A stretch of DNA of 64,000 nt, from positions 17,160,286-17,224,285 of the forward strand of contig JAFMSR010000018.1 of the NCBI GenBank assembly GCA_022818135.1, in the 5' to 3' direction. Positions 44,509 through 55,932 of this stretch are shown here, piece after piece (position 1 is the stretch's first letter; each line of letters opens with the position of its first letter). The stretch is from Saxidomus purpurata (taxonomy: Eukaryota > Mollusca > Bivalvia > Venerida > Veneridae). Below the pieces are notes generated by a model. The model searched no databases. It had not been told where the DNA came from and saw only the letters and a program-made list of their open reading frames with translations. The translations under genes were made by a program, and so were the position numbers.

Positions 44509-45099
44509 ATGCATCTGTATAACATGATACTCCAATGCACATTCCACATGCATCTGTATATAATGATGCTCCAATGCATATTTCACATCCATCTGTATAT
44601 AATGATGCTCCAATGCACATTCCACACACATCTGTATATAATGATGCTCCAACACACATTCCACATGCATCTGAATATAATTTAATGATGCTCCAATTCA
44701 TATTTCACATGCATCTGTATATAATGATGCTCCAATGCACATTCCACATACATCTGTATATAATGATGCTCCAACACACATTCCACATGCATCTGTATAT
44801 AATGATGCTCCAACGCATTTCACATGCGTCTGTATATAATGATGCTCCTATGCACATTTCACATGCATCTGTATATAATGATGCTCCTATGCACATTTCA
44901 CATGCATCTGTATATAATGATGCTCCAATGCACATTCCACATGCATCTGTATATAATGATGCTCCAATGCACATTTCACATGTATCTGTATATAATGATG
45001 CTCCAATGCACATTTCACATGTATCTGTATATAATGATGCTCCAATGCACATTCCACATGCATCTGTATATAATGATGCTCCAATGCACATTTCACATG
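44509..45099. repeat. 39-bp minisatellite, left part (about 15 copies)
   Basis: Consensus unit starts TGCATCTGTATATAATGATG and continues CTCCAATGCACATTTCACA, 39 bp in all. As 39 is divisible by 3 and the unit lacks stops in several frames, long open frames arise on both strands (13-residue repeats such as HASVYNDAPMHIP on plus). This is a repeat by-product; no start or splice context suggests a protein. Confidence 0.95.
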
Positions 45100-45408
45100 G
45101 TCAGCCTGGATAGCTCAATCGGTAGAGCACGAGACTTGTAATCTCGGGGTAGTGGGTTTGATTCCCGGGGCTGACCAACTAAAATTGCTAACAGTCTTTC
45201 AGATGACACTAAAACTGAGGTCCCATGTATGGGTGCTATACACCTGGCATTTATAAGAACCAGGGGTGTCTCTGGAATCGGGACACTTTCTGTATCTTGC
45301 ACTATCCTCCGAAACCTAAAGTAACTAACCTCTTCTAGGGGCGTTGATCATATGGGAAACTGGTACCAACGATAAAGCCCTAATATACGATAGGATACAT
45401 TTCACATG
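45089..45408 (+). mobile_element. 298-bp tRNA-derived SINE inserted in the 39-bp minisatellite
   Basis: The insert 45100-45397 is bordered by CATTTCACATG at 45089-45099 and 45398-45408, and the minisatellite resumes in register after it. The head (45100-45177) is tRNA-like: outer GTCAGCC/GGCTGAC pair perfectly, A-box TAGCTCAATCGGTAGAGC, anticodon-loop-like CTTGTAA (TGT, Thr), and B-box GGTTTGATTCC at 45155-45165. The body continues with GTCTTTCAGATGACACTAAAACTGAGGTCCC and ends AACGATAAAGCCCTAATATACG. The head looks well kept, but the spacing does not give a standard cloverleaf. Confidence 0.85.
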
Positions 45409-45755
45409 CATCTGTTTATAATGATGCTCCAATGCACATTTCACATGCATCTGTATATAATGATGCTAGAATGCTTATTTCACATGCATCTTTATTTAAA
45501 CATGCTCCAATACACATTTCACATGCATCTGTATATAATGATGCTCCATTATGCACATTTGACTTGCATCTGTATATAATGATATTAGAATGCACATTTC
45601 ACATGCATCTTTATACTACGATGCACCAATACACATTTCACATGCATCTGTTTATAACCATGCTCCAATGCACATTCCACATGCATCTGTACATAATGGT
45701 GCTCCAACACACATTCCAGATGCATCTGTACATAATGGTGCTTTATTGTACATTC
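45398..45755. repeat. 39-bp minisatellite, right part (about 9 copies)
   Basis: Same unit as the left part but more diverged, with local indels (for example around 45546) and substitutions toward the right edge. Confidence 0.9.
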
Positions 45756-46654
45756 CAATGTATACTTTTTGTAATGGTCTGGGCAGAGGAACAAAAACAA
45801 CTATCATAAAAAAATGTCATCCAAATATGGTACTGCATAGTGACACCTTGATCATGTAATGAAATGGATACAGTTCTTGCAATATTGCTGGAGCATTAGA
45901 AAGACCAAAGAGCATGACCCTGAACTCAAACATACCTCTGTGACTGGCAAATACAGTCTTCTCTTCCCCCTTTTTAGTCCTGGCTCAATTACAACTAAAC
46001 CCTTTTCACTTGTCTTACCTCATATATTGGACCTAAAGGTAGATCAGTACTATTTCTGAGTTTACCTTATAAACTTTATGGTTCAGTCACACCGGACTAA
46101 CAGACGTGCAATGGATAAAAAAAATGCAAAATCAGTCTTATCCGTTGGTAAATTTGTCCCCGCCGCTTCTCTTTGGCCTCACGATCGATGTAACAAGCGC
46201 ATGAAATGAACACTGACTGGACGAATAACGGACATGTACCGGACGGTAAACAGACTGTTAACAGACATCACCTTAGGATGAACGTATGAGGAACTGATAT
46301 TACCTTACAACTAACGGACATGTACCGGAGAAAACGCATATGTACCATACGGGAAACGGACAAGACCGTATTTGCACTGGTCATGTGACTGCCACAGCGG
46401 GTACATACGGTGCATCTGTTTCAAGTCCGTTAGTAGTTCGGTGGCGACATCGGGACACCGGACATCAACAGATATAAACCGGACAAATACATGACACATA
46501 ACGTACTCGTTCCGTACAAAACTTATAAAGGAACACACAAGTTACGAATAAAACAGATGACTACTGTATAATTTTTATCTGTTTATCTGTTGGAAAGTTT
46601 TGAACATGCTCAAAACTTGCCAACGGATATATAACAGACACATAGAGAATATAA

Positions 46655-47213
46655 GGTTACTGTCTTTTGATAACAGTTGATATCGGACGAGGATGATATC
46701 GGCCAGGGATGCCGAGGCTTGCCGAGGCTTTCTGGTCGATATTCATCCGAGTTCGATATCAACTGTTATCAAAAGACAGTAACCTTGTTTCTATTTTTTA
46801 TGCAGCTGACTTCAATTTTCCCTTTTCACAATTAAAATCAAAGAAGTAAATTAAGTGATTTACGTTGTGTTTATGACGTCATCAACGGTTTAAATCGGCG
46901 TTTTAAATCTAGCACCGTTAATCATGTTAATGTTTTGCTTTATAGGAAATGCTGAACATTAAAACATAGAACTACCTAAAAAGCATTTGTACAAGTTTTA
47001 GAGGCGGCTTATAACGTTTCAGCTCATATCATTCAAGTAATAAGACGTTATTGTGAAAAAAGGGAGTGAAAAAATGAAAATCAACTTTTTCTCGAAAATT
47101 GCTTAGAAATTGCTATAGATTGATAGTTAATGATCTAACTAAGAAAATGAATACCAACAACACTATATTTAATTCAAAAATAAAAATTCTACAGTCATTT
47201 TTCGATTTTATGT
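46655..47213. mobile_element. Hairpin element, copy 3
   Basis: A 130-bp hairpin (46655-46784) has 31-bp perfect outer arms (GGTTACTGTCTTTTGATAAC...). After it come a palindromic CRE TGACGTCA at 46874-46881 and the block GAAAATCAACTTTTTCTCG ... CAGTCATTTTTCGATTTT (47069-47213). The block is shared with 20004-20150 and 20431-20582, but the hairpin sequence is unrelated. Confidence 0.65.
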
Positions 47214-47382
47214 GATGTGCGGTTTGCTTGTATTCCCAGAAATTTTAATGAAACGCACCTCTGTAGTCTGAAGTAGCTACCGAAAAGTTAATTTATTGTG
47301 TAGCGTGTAAGAAATCCACAATAGCCTAGATATTATTTCATAAATCTCACTGAATCTCTAAAGTGGGCGGGGCCTAAAACGT

Positions 47383-47427
47383 GATATCAGGACAGTGTCA
47401 TAATAACACTGTCCTGTGATATCAGAC
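47383..47427. repeat. Hairpin TGATATCAGGACAGTGT
   Basis: Arms TGATATCAGGACAGTGT and ACACTGTCCTG.TGATATCA around a short CATAATA loop. The TGATATC word also occurs in the 46655 hairpin stem, so the two may be partners at opposite ends of one element. Confidence 0.75.
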
Positions 47428-47619
47428 GTCGCGATATCAACAAATATCAGACCGGCATTATCGGGTCGTCGTCATGGCAGTTGCATAATAAAAATGGATA
47501 TCACCAGACAAGGACCGCAAAGACCGTATAAGAAACAGACGAGAAACGTATGCGAACGGACGCCAACAGATTGAAGAAAAAAATATCTGTTGCACGTCTG
47601 TTAGTCCGGTGTGACTGAC

Positions 47620-49255
47620 ACTTAAGCAGTATAAGGTTTCAATTTACATTTTTGTGAATACTCTGTACATACTTTAAATGTTTATTTCTTATGTGTTTTA
47701 AGCTCTCTCTTAGAAATCTGGAATAAATGTTGCCAACACTTTTGGACTTAAGTTTTATAAAACTTTTCATATTAGCTGACAATAATTTCTAAACCAGGTA
47801 AATTTTTCTGTTGTAAGATAACTATGGGATGCTAATAAGAGGAGGAGTGCAAATTAAATTAGAAACAGTATGGTCGATCATAATGGGAATTTTGCAGTTT
47901 TGAGTTTTCCAGCACTTTTTGATGCATTTTGGCAGCCATCTTTAGCCATTCTATAAATCACAATGAGCATTTGGCAATTGCCAATTATGAATTTTCCCTG
48001 CACTTCTTGATGCATTCATTTCTTTCAAATATTTCGCAGCATTTCTTTGCTGTGGGAAATTGTTAATTTAGGCAAAAAATATCTCTGTGTGTGTGATGTT
48101 GTTGTTATTGATTGATATTGTGAGAATTGGTATGACACTGGGGTTTATGAGGCAGTTTTATAGATATTAAACAATTCCCTAGATAGCCGTGATGGTTTGC
48201 TACATTGATTAGCAGTTTTTGACCATTGCTTGTTTTAATATCAGCTAGAGAGATATGGAGAGCTTAAAGAAATTTGCAACTGGCAGGCTTCACTGTAGAT
48301 ATTTATCTATAGAATAACTAATTAAAGGATAGAGTAATGATAGAACTGTATTCTACATACTTATAACAATGTTGATATCCACCATTCTTTAATATTTTTG
48401 TCACTTCTTCACGCAAACATGTTGTCAGAAAGCGTTTTCAATTTTTTGCAATATCATTAAAAACAAGTACTGTGCTATATAAGTATGTACTTTAGATTTA
48501 TTTAGCAACGGTAGGAATGTTTTTCATACAAATTAACAGTTAGTTTTGCTGTTAAGGGGTCTGTCTTGGTGATATAACAGCTACAAGTAGTTTTACAACC
48601 AAAGTGATCAAAGACTGATTACGAAACTATGATATTGTCTTCTAACATTTAAAAGCAGTACTAGTATACAGCCTTTCACAAGCAATCTATAGCATCAGGA
48701 ATGTATTTATGCTTCCTTAAAGATAACCAGTCATGTAGTTGTCACTTTAACCATCCAAGTTGACATGCAGTTTTTATTTACAATTTCCTACAGCAAAGAA
48801 ATGAAGCTGTCTTTCTGAGATCCTCCTTTCTCCCATCTTCTTCCCCAGGATGGTACAGTCTGGCCACATACATTTTCTTGACAGTACATTCAGGGGAAAT
48901 AACTGAAGGAAATGTTCTCCTGTTTAGGTCTGAAACACCACATGTAAGCTACAGCTCCAGTGCTGGATAGTTTAATGGTACCATATCCTGATTGAAGTAT
49001 AAATTGTTGTTATCTTCCAAAATGCAGCTACCCTGGATCTAATCTTAACACAAGTCTTTTTCATGATTGAATTATTAAACAACCCTCCTGATCATGTAAT
49101 CGCTTCATTGATAAATGATGTAGCTGCGAATCTTTAGATAGACTGCATATTCAACTGCCTCCATTGATAACTTTCCCAGCTGTTTATGCATTGAATAAAA
49201 TGTACCTCACCTCAGCGCCTTCTATCTTTTTTTTTAAAGATATTAAATTTTTATT
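47620..49255. other. Intron 3 sequence, no exon recognised
   Basis: A TTTCCTACAG acceptor-like site near 48793 has no convincing partner or frame. Otherwise AT-rich with no classified repeat. Confidence 0.4.
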
Positions 49256-49770
49256 ATCCACCCGCCTTGGCGGAGGGGATATAGTAACGGGCTCCGTCCA
49301 TTTGTCCTTCACACTTTTATCCGGAGCATAACTCCAAAAGTACTGAAGGGAATTACTTGAAACTTTACACACAGACAGAGGACCTTGAGAGGTAGTGCAG
49401 TGCCCAAGAACCATAACTCTACCTTTCCTAATTTTTGAATTATTCCCCTTTGTTACATTTTCTTTTTCGGAGCATAACTTCAAAAGTACTGAAGGGAGTT
49501 ACTTGAAACTTAATACAGTGATAGAGTACAAGGAGAGGAAGTGCGGTGTCCAAGAACCATAAATCTATCTTGCCTAATTTTTTTAATTACTCCCCTTTGT
49601 TACATTTTCTTGATTTTTCTTGTCCGGAGCATAACTCCAAAAGTACTGAAAGGAATTACTTTAAACTTAATACAGTGATAGAGCACAATGATGGGAAGTA
49701 CATGCCCAAGAATCATTACTCTACCTTGCCTAATTATACCTGGGCAAATACTAAAATTTTATTAAATTAG
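49256..49770 (+). repeat. 150-bp tandem modules with hairpin head
   Basis: Head CCACCCGCCTTGGCGGAGGGG then GGGCTCCGTCCATTTGTCC. Three modules follow with CCGGAGCATAACTCCAAAAGTACTGAA..GAATTACTTGAAACTT at about 49320, 49469 and 49623. Same architecture (hairpin head, GTCC run, tandem modules) as 25541-26286, with different module sequence. Confidence 0.8.
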
Positions 49771-50423
49771 AAACTATACCATATCAATTCCTTTCACAAT
49801 TTCTTGGTCATATCATAGAAAGAGCACTTGGAGGGGGATGGCCGTGTCTAATATGAGTCTTGGTTTATTTTTTTCAGTAAGAGACATAATTTATGGGCCT
49901 ATGCTCTAGATAGGGGTAAAAGAACATGGCATCTTTTCAATGAAGAATAAAAACTCAGCTGTGATGTCAATTTTGAGATATTAAAGAAACATTGTATGGG
50001 AATTCATCTGCATACACAATATTTAAAAGCAAAGTCTGGTGTGTGTCTCTCTAAAGACTGTTGTATTGCTTCAAGTAAAAAATCTACCAAGTAAGGAAGG
50101 AAAAAAAACATCTTTGGTCATTTTACATGACCTAAGTGGTTCGTGACTTCGTCGGCCAGACATCTATTAAGCATTAGTTACGGCACCAGGCTCAAATAAA
50201 CAGTATTGATCACCCGCCAGCGCAAATCTAAGACATACTCCCCTTACCTTGTTAATTGATAATTTTCTCTCATCAATGAAACATTTTACCAAATAATGTG
50301 TGCCAAATTCGATTATTGAGAAGCAGTGCTTTATAGTGTCTCCTGGTATCTTCCTATAGGTGTAGGAGGGTTTCTGCCATATATCAATTACTTTCCTATC
50401 CTCAATAACATGTCTTTTTATAG

Positions 50424-50458
50424 CTCACCTGAGCATCATCTGCTCATGGTGGGCCTTT
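50424..50458. repeat. Hairpin head TAGCTCACCTGAGC / GCTCATGGTGGGC
   Basis: A short stem-loop typical of the start of the bivalve modular repeats. Here it is followed by CTTTCTGATTAATCACC but no tandem modules, so it appears to be an isolated or truncated copy. Confidence 0.55.
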
Positions 50459-50506
50459 CTGATTAATCACCATCTTCATACGTAAGCAGTTGCTTGAAAT
50501 AACACA

Positions 50507-50553
50507 GGGGGTGGGGGGCATGGGGGGAGATGGAGAGGGTGATGGAGGGGGGT
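50507..50553 (+). other. G-quadruplex-prone G-rich tract
   Basis: Runs of G5, G6, G6, G3 and G6 with short spacers on the plus (non-template for unc13) strand, in otherwise AT-rich intron. Confidence 0.6.
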
Positions 50554-51000
50554 GCATAAAGAACTAAGTCAATTTGAGTCAACCTTTACCGGAAAGTTTC
50601 TTTGATGTTGCTCTATCAAAGTTGTTACAAGTTTAGAAACTCCTCATTGTCCAGATTTTGTCAAGAACTAAATCATGTGAACAACCTAGAAAATGTTTTC
50701 AAATCTCTTTTCCACATGAATCATTTAGGTCTAATTACAGTAAACATGTTTTCTAGGGGCGATTTTATTCTGTCTTTATTTTATATGGAAATGCTATATG
50801 AATATAACATACTCTGGATATAAGGAAAAAATTTAAATGGTCCAAAAAAGTTTGCTATATATAGAGTTTACTGTATAATGGATTGCTGATATTCTATGTT
50901 AATTCAGATTAATAATAAGGGCCATCATGTTCCTCTTGTTACTGGAAGTAAGTCCATAGACATCTGAACAAGTAGTTGATATCTGTATTTCTCATTTCTA

Positions 51001-52870
51001 GCTTTCTTATGCCACGGTGGTTTGTCCGTCGTCCATCTGTCTGTAAACTTTTCCTTGATAACGCTGTACAGGTCACAATTTCCATGTGACTTTGATAAAA
51101 CTTGCTGATAAGAATCCCTGCAACTTGTTAATGCTCCCTATTGTTTTTAGGGTCTGTTGGTCAAAGGTCAAGGTCACAGTAACCTCAAATAGCAATTCCG
51201 TGAGAATACTCTACCGGTCACATGCAATTTTTATTCAACCTTCATCATACTTGCTCAGAATGTTCCCTACAACATGTAGATTAACGCTACTGTTTTTGGG
51301 TCAGTGGGTCAAAGGTCAAGGTCACAGTGACCACTATTAGATTTTCCCTGATAATGCTCTTCCGGTCAGTTTTCTTTTAACTTTCATCAAACTTGCTTTA
51401 AAGGTTCCCTGTAACATGGAGATGTTCCTATTGATTTTGGGGTTAGTGGATCAAAGGTCAAGGTCACAGTTACATCTGTTAGATTTTCCTTGATAACACT
51501 CTTTGGGTCAGATTTCCTTCAACTTTCATCAAACTTGCTGGCAGAAGGTTCCCTGTAACATGTAGATGATCCTCATGAATTTTTGAGTTAGTGGGTCAAG
51601 GTCACAGTGACCTGAACTTTGAAAATCTTTTCTGCTCAATATCTTGAGATCTATTTGACCAACAGTCTTCAAACTTCATTGGATGATTGGTCGTGACAAG
51701 TAGATGATAAGGTCAGTGGGTCTAAGGTCACAGTGACCTCTGTTAGATTTTCTGTGATAACGCTCTTCAGGTAACAGTTTTCTTTCAACTTTAATCAAAC
51801 TTGCTCAAAAGGTTTCCTGTAACATGTAGATGATCCCTATCGATTTTGGGGTCCATGGGTCAAAGGTCAAGGTCACAGTGACCTTAAATTTTCCTTGATA
51901 ACACTCTACAAGCCACAGTTTTCTCCAACTTTCATCAGACATGCTGAAAAGGTTCCCTGCAACATGTAGATGATCCATAATGTTTTTGGGGTCAGTAGGT
52001 CAAAGGTTAATGTCACTTTGACCTCTGATAGTTTTTCCTTGATAACACTCTTTTGGTCAGATTTCCTTCAACTTTCATCAAACTTGCTGGCAGAAGGTTC
52101 CCTGTAACATGTAGATGATCCTCATGAATTTTTGAGTTAGTGGGTCAAGGTCACAGTGACCTGAACTTTGAAAATCTTTTCTGCTCAATATCTTGAGATC
52201 TATTTGACCAACAGTCTTCAAACTTCATTGGATGATTGGTCGTGACAAGTAGATGATAAGGTCAGTGGGTATAAGGTCACAGTGACCTCTGTTAGATTTT
52301 CCTTGATAACGCTCTTCAGGTTACAGTTTTCTTTTAACTTTAATCAAACTTGCTCAAAAGGTTTCCTGTAACATGTAGATGATCCCTATTGATTTTTGGG
52401 TCAAAGGTCAAGGTCACAGTGACCTTAATTAAATTTTCCTTGATAACACTCTACAAGCCACAGTTTTCTCCAACTTTCATCAGACATGCTGAAAAGGTTC
52501 CTTGCAACATGTAGATGATCCATAATGTTTTTGGGGTCAGTAGGTCAAAGGTTAATGTCACTTTGACTTCTTTGTTCCTTGATAACACTCTGGGTCAGAT
52601 TTCCTTCAACTTTCATCAAACTTGCTGGCAGAAGGTTCCCTGTTACATGTAGATGATGCCAATAGATTGTTGGGTTTTTGGTTTAAAGGTCAAGGTCACA
52701 GTGATCTGAACTTTGAAAATCTTTTCTGCTAAATATCTTAAAATCTAGTTGACCAACAGTCTTAAAACTTCATTGGATGATTGGTCTTACTGAGTAAATG
52801 ATAGGGTCAGTGTGTCAAGGTCACAGTGCACTCTGTTAGCTTTTCCTTGATAACATTGCAAAAGATTTAC
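51001..52870 (+). repeat. 1.9-kb nuclear-receptor-motif tandem array (intron 3)
   Basis: Starts GCCACGGTGGTTTGTCCGTCGTCC, then modules of about 130 bp with TTTTCCTTGATAACACTC, CAACTTTCATCAAACTTGCT, CCCTGTAACATGTAGATGATCC and AAGGTCAAGGTCACAGTGACC. A higher-order repeat of about 540-549 bp is visible (GTCAGATTTCCTTCAAC at 51507, 52056 and 52594). Six perfect AGGTCACAGTGACCT palindromes lie at 51599, 51725, 51870, 52148, 52274 and 52411, plus several near matches. Confidence 0.9.
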
Positions 52871-54144
52871 ATAAAAGTTACTCAAAACAGTGAAGTCAGA
52901 CCAGTAGAGCAATATTGGCTCTTTTAGACCTCTTGTTGAGGAAGATCAGGACTGAAGAAAAAAATGGTCTGCTTCAATAAAGTTTCAAAAGTAAAACATC
53001 AACACTGCTTTCCATAAGGAACCAGTAGCAAGCAGGCAAAGTGTGTTAGCTGAGAGCCAACCTGACTTTAGCAACCTACTGCCTTTAGAAATCAGTACTG
53101 GTTGGGGACCACCAAACCCGGACGACCATCAAACCGGACACTTGTTAAGATGCGTGAATATTTTGTTAATATTTACAATCATATGGTGTTGATCAAACAG
53201 GCCGTTGATTTCCATCAACAAAGTGCAACAACAACAGTTTAATGTAACTATTTGACCAGAAATCTCACCGTTTATTTTGTCAGTCACTGAAAGCATGCTT
53301 ACAGTTCAGGCCTGGAGGGTTATGCAAAAAACGCGAAGTGTGGAGTGAGTAGAAAAAACGTGACTTTGCGTAACTCAGAGAAAAAACGAAAATGACTCCA
53401 TTTAATGGAGTCACTTCGCGGCCGTTTGGAGTGGCAATTTCGATCGTGGGACTTCGCGTTTCTCCGAGTATTTTGGAGTGACTTCACGTGAAAATATTTA
53501 TTAATTAAAATATTGGTAAAACTCCTGTAAAAGCAAGCTGTTGAATTTACATCCATTGCATCACAAAGATCGAATCAGACATCGCCACCGACGTTTTTTT
53601 GTTGAGAATCGCCGCTACTGTGTACTATCACAGCGTTATGTTTTTTTCTTTTATTGTTTCAAAAAGTATTGAGTATTTTTTTGTGAGAACCTAAAATATT
53701 TATCACCTTTATGTTGATTTTAAAGTATTCATTTCCGTTGAAAATCCGCTGTAATTGTCCCTTATCATTGTCACTCGTGATTGGTGTGAACAATATACTA
53801 ATGCAGCCAATTTTGAAATTGTTTGCAAATCCAAGCTGTGTGACACCACTGACTAAGCTGTGAAAGCAAAAAGTATTTAAAAGTATTTATCAATTAACAT
53901 TTCCAATTGTTCTGTATTTAAATCAAAATGTTCTGTTGTAGAGAAAATCTCTGCGTTCCAGCGTGTCCATTTTTTGTCATTAATTGTTTCATCAAGTGTC
54001 AAAGCCAACGTTTCTAGTAACGATTTTCTACTATTTATTTTAATGAATAACTTTTGCCGAAATATTTATTTCAATCTCTTTTATTCATAAAGACAAAGCC
54101 GCAGGTGTCAGGAGATCAAAGGACAAACGCCGACGCACATTGTA

Positions 54145-55932
54145 CAGTACAGGCCTGGAGGATAATGCAAAAAACGTGAAGTGTGGAGTTTTTCACGCCA
54201 CACTCTCCAGGGGGGGGGGAGCGGGGGGAGGGGGTGGGGAAAATAACGTGACTTGGTGAGCTTGGAATGCCTGAAGTGACTTCGCGTGTGGAGAAATTCG
54301 CGTCGCTTGCGGGGGGAGTAGGGGGAAATCGCGGCACTTCGCGTGGTTTTACAGGTAAATGAACGGGTTTACAAGTCATAAAAATCAAATTTATTATATG
54401 CGGTAGAAATGTGTCTACATGTAAAATGTTTTTGAGTTGTATGCATATTACATTCAAAAATATTTGCCGACCAATGCACATTTGTATAGCGTGTTCAATA
54501 TTTTTTTATCATCAAAAATAAAACTTACTCATAACATCAACTATTCCCAACTATTATTTCTATAATCCAAAATATCAGACTATTGTCTAGAATAACTTTT
54601 TCATGTCTCAAAAACTGTCAAATATCTCGGTCTGTTTGATGCAATGTGCTTCACAAAGATCAAACAAAACACAGCTACAATGTGCGTTGGCGTTTGTTCT
54701 TTGATCTCGTAACACCTGCAGCTTCATCTCTATGTATAAAACAGGTTGAATTAAAAAAAAAATTCGGCAAAGGTTATTCATTAGAATGAATAGTAGAAAA
54801 TTGTCACTGGAAAAACGTTGGCTTTGATAGTTGATGAAACAATTAATGACAAAAAAAGACGGACACGCTGGAATGCCGCGTTTTCTTTAAAACAGAACAT
54901 TTTGATTTAAATACAGAACAATTTGGAATGTTAACTGATAAATACTTTGTGCATTCACAACTCAGAGGTGTCACACAGCTTGGATTTGCAAACAAATTAA
55001 AAATTGACTGAATTAGTACTCGTAAAATCAACTATTCCCAACTATTATTTCTATAATCCAAAATTATCAGACTATTGTCTAGAATAACTTTTTCATGTCT
55101 CAAACTGTCAAATATCTCGGTCTGTTTGATGCAATGTGCTTCACTAAGATCAAACAAAACACAGCTACAATGTGCGTTGGCGTTTGTTCTTTGATCTCGT
55201 AACACCTGCAGCTTCATCTCTATGTATAAAACAGGTTGAAGTAAAAAAAAAATTCGGCAAAGGTTATTCATTAGAATAAATAGTAGAAAATTGTCACTGG
55301 AAAAACGTTGGCTTTGATAGTTGATGAAACAATTAATGACAAAAAAAACCGGACACGCTGGAATGCCGCGTTTTCATTAAAAATAGAACATTTTGATTTA
55401 AATACAGAACAATTTGGAATGTTAATTGATAAATACTTTGTGCATTCATAAATACTTTGTGCATTCACAACTCAGAGGTGTCACACAGCTTGGATTTGCA
55501 AACAAATTAAAAATTGACTGAATTAGTACGACAGGTCATATTTTCACACCAATTGCGAGTGACAATGCTAAGAGACCAATTACATCGGAATTTTTAAACA
55601 GAAATAAATATCCTAAATCATCATAAAGGTGATAAAAATTTTAGGTTCTGACAAAAAAATAACTCAATGCTTTTTGAAACAACAAACAAAAACAACATAA
55701 CACTGCAAACAGTATCGGCAATTATCAACAAAAATGTCGGCGGCGATGTCTGATTCGACCTTTGAGATTCAATGGATCTTAATTCAACAGCTTGCTTTTA
55801 CAGGTGTGCTTTACCAATATTTTAATTAATAATTATTTTCACGCGAAGTCACTCCAAAATACTTGGAGAAACGCGTTATGTTTTTTCTACTCACTCCACA
55901 CGTTTTTTGCATAATCCTCCAGGCCTGTACTG
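54145..55932 (+). mobile_element. Inner TA-flanked copy, 1.79 kb
   Basis: CAGTACAGGCCTGGAGGATA at 54145 and its inverse ending at 55932, with TA on both sides (54143-54144, 55933-55934). It is longer than the 1.36-kb relative, chiefly because of an internal 491-bp tandem duplication (54536-55026 and 55027-55517). It has a G-rich run at 54210-54239 where the relative has a plain GCCACACTTCGCG stretch. Confidence 0.75.
54210..54239 (+). other. G-quadruplex-prone run inside the inner element
   Basis: G10, G6, G5 and G4 runs separated by one to three bases. Could be genuine or a consensus error in a homopolymer region; the matching position in the 34202 element is not G-rich. Confidence 0.5.

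Larger units (their letters stand above)
46084..47617. mobile_element. 1.5-kb CAG...CTG element with 28-bp perfect TIRs
   Basis: The inverted ends CAGTCACACCGGACTAAC... are identical for 28 bp (46084-46111 and 47590-47617). Subterminal GGACATGTACCGGA / GGACAAGACCGTA-type words recur near both ends. CAG ends are hAT-like, but no clear 8-bp duplication was seen. No transposase frame. A hairpin element (46655-47213) lies inside. Confidence 0.7.

Noticed and set aside
44535..45141. Long tandem-repeat protein genes on both strands
   Set aside because: All long frames derive from the 39-bp minisatellite, overlap on opposite strands and have no promoter, splice or homology support.
45100..45177. 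Possible functional tRNA-Thr(TGT) gene
   Set aside because: The outer pairing is perfect and the boxes are good, but spacing between acceptor and D-arm is wrong for a cloverleaf. The unit continues into a SINE body with target duplication.
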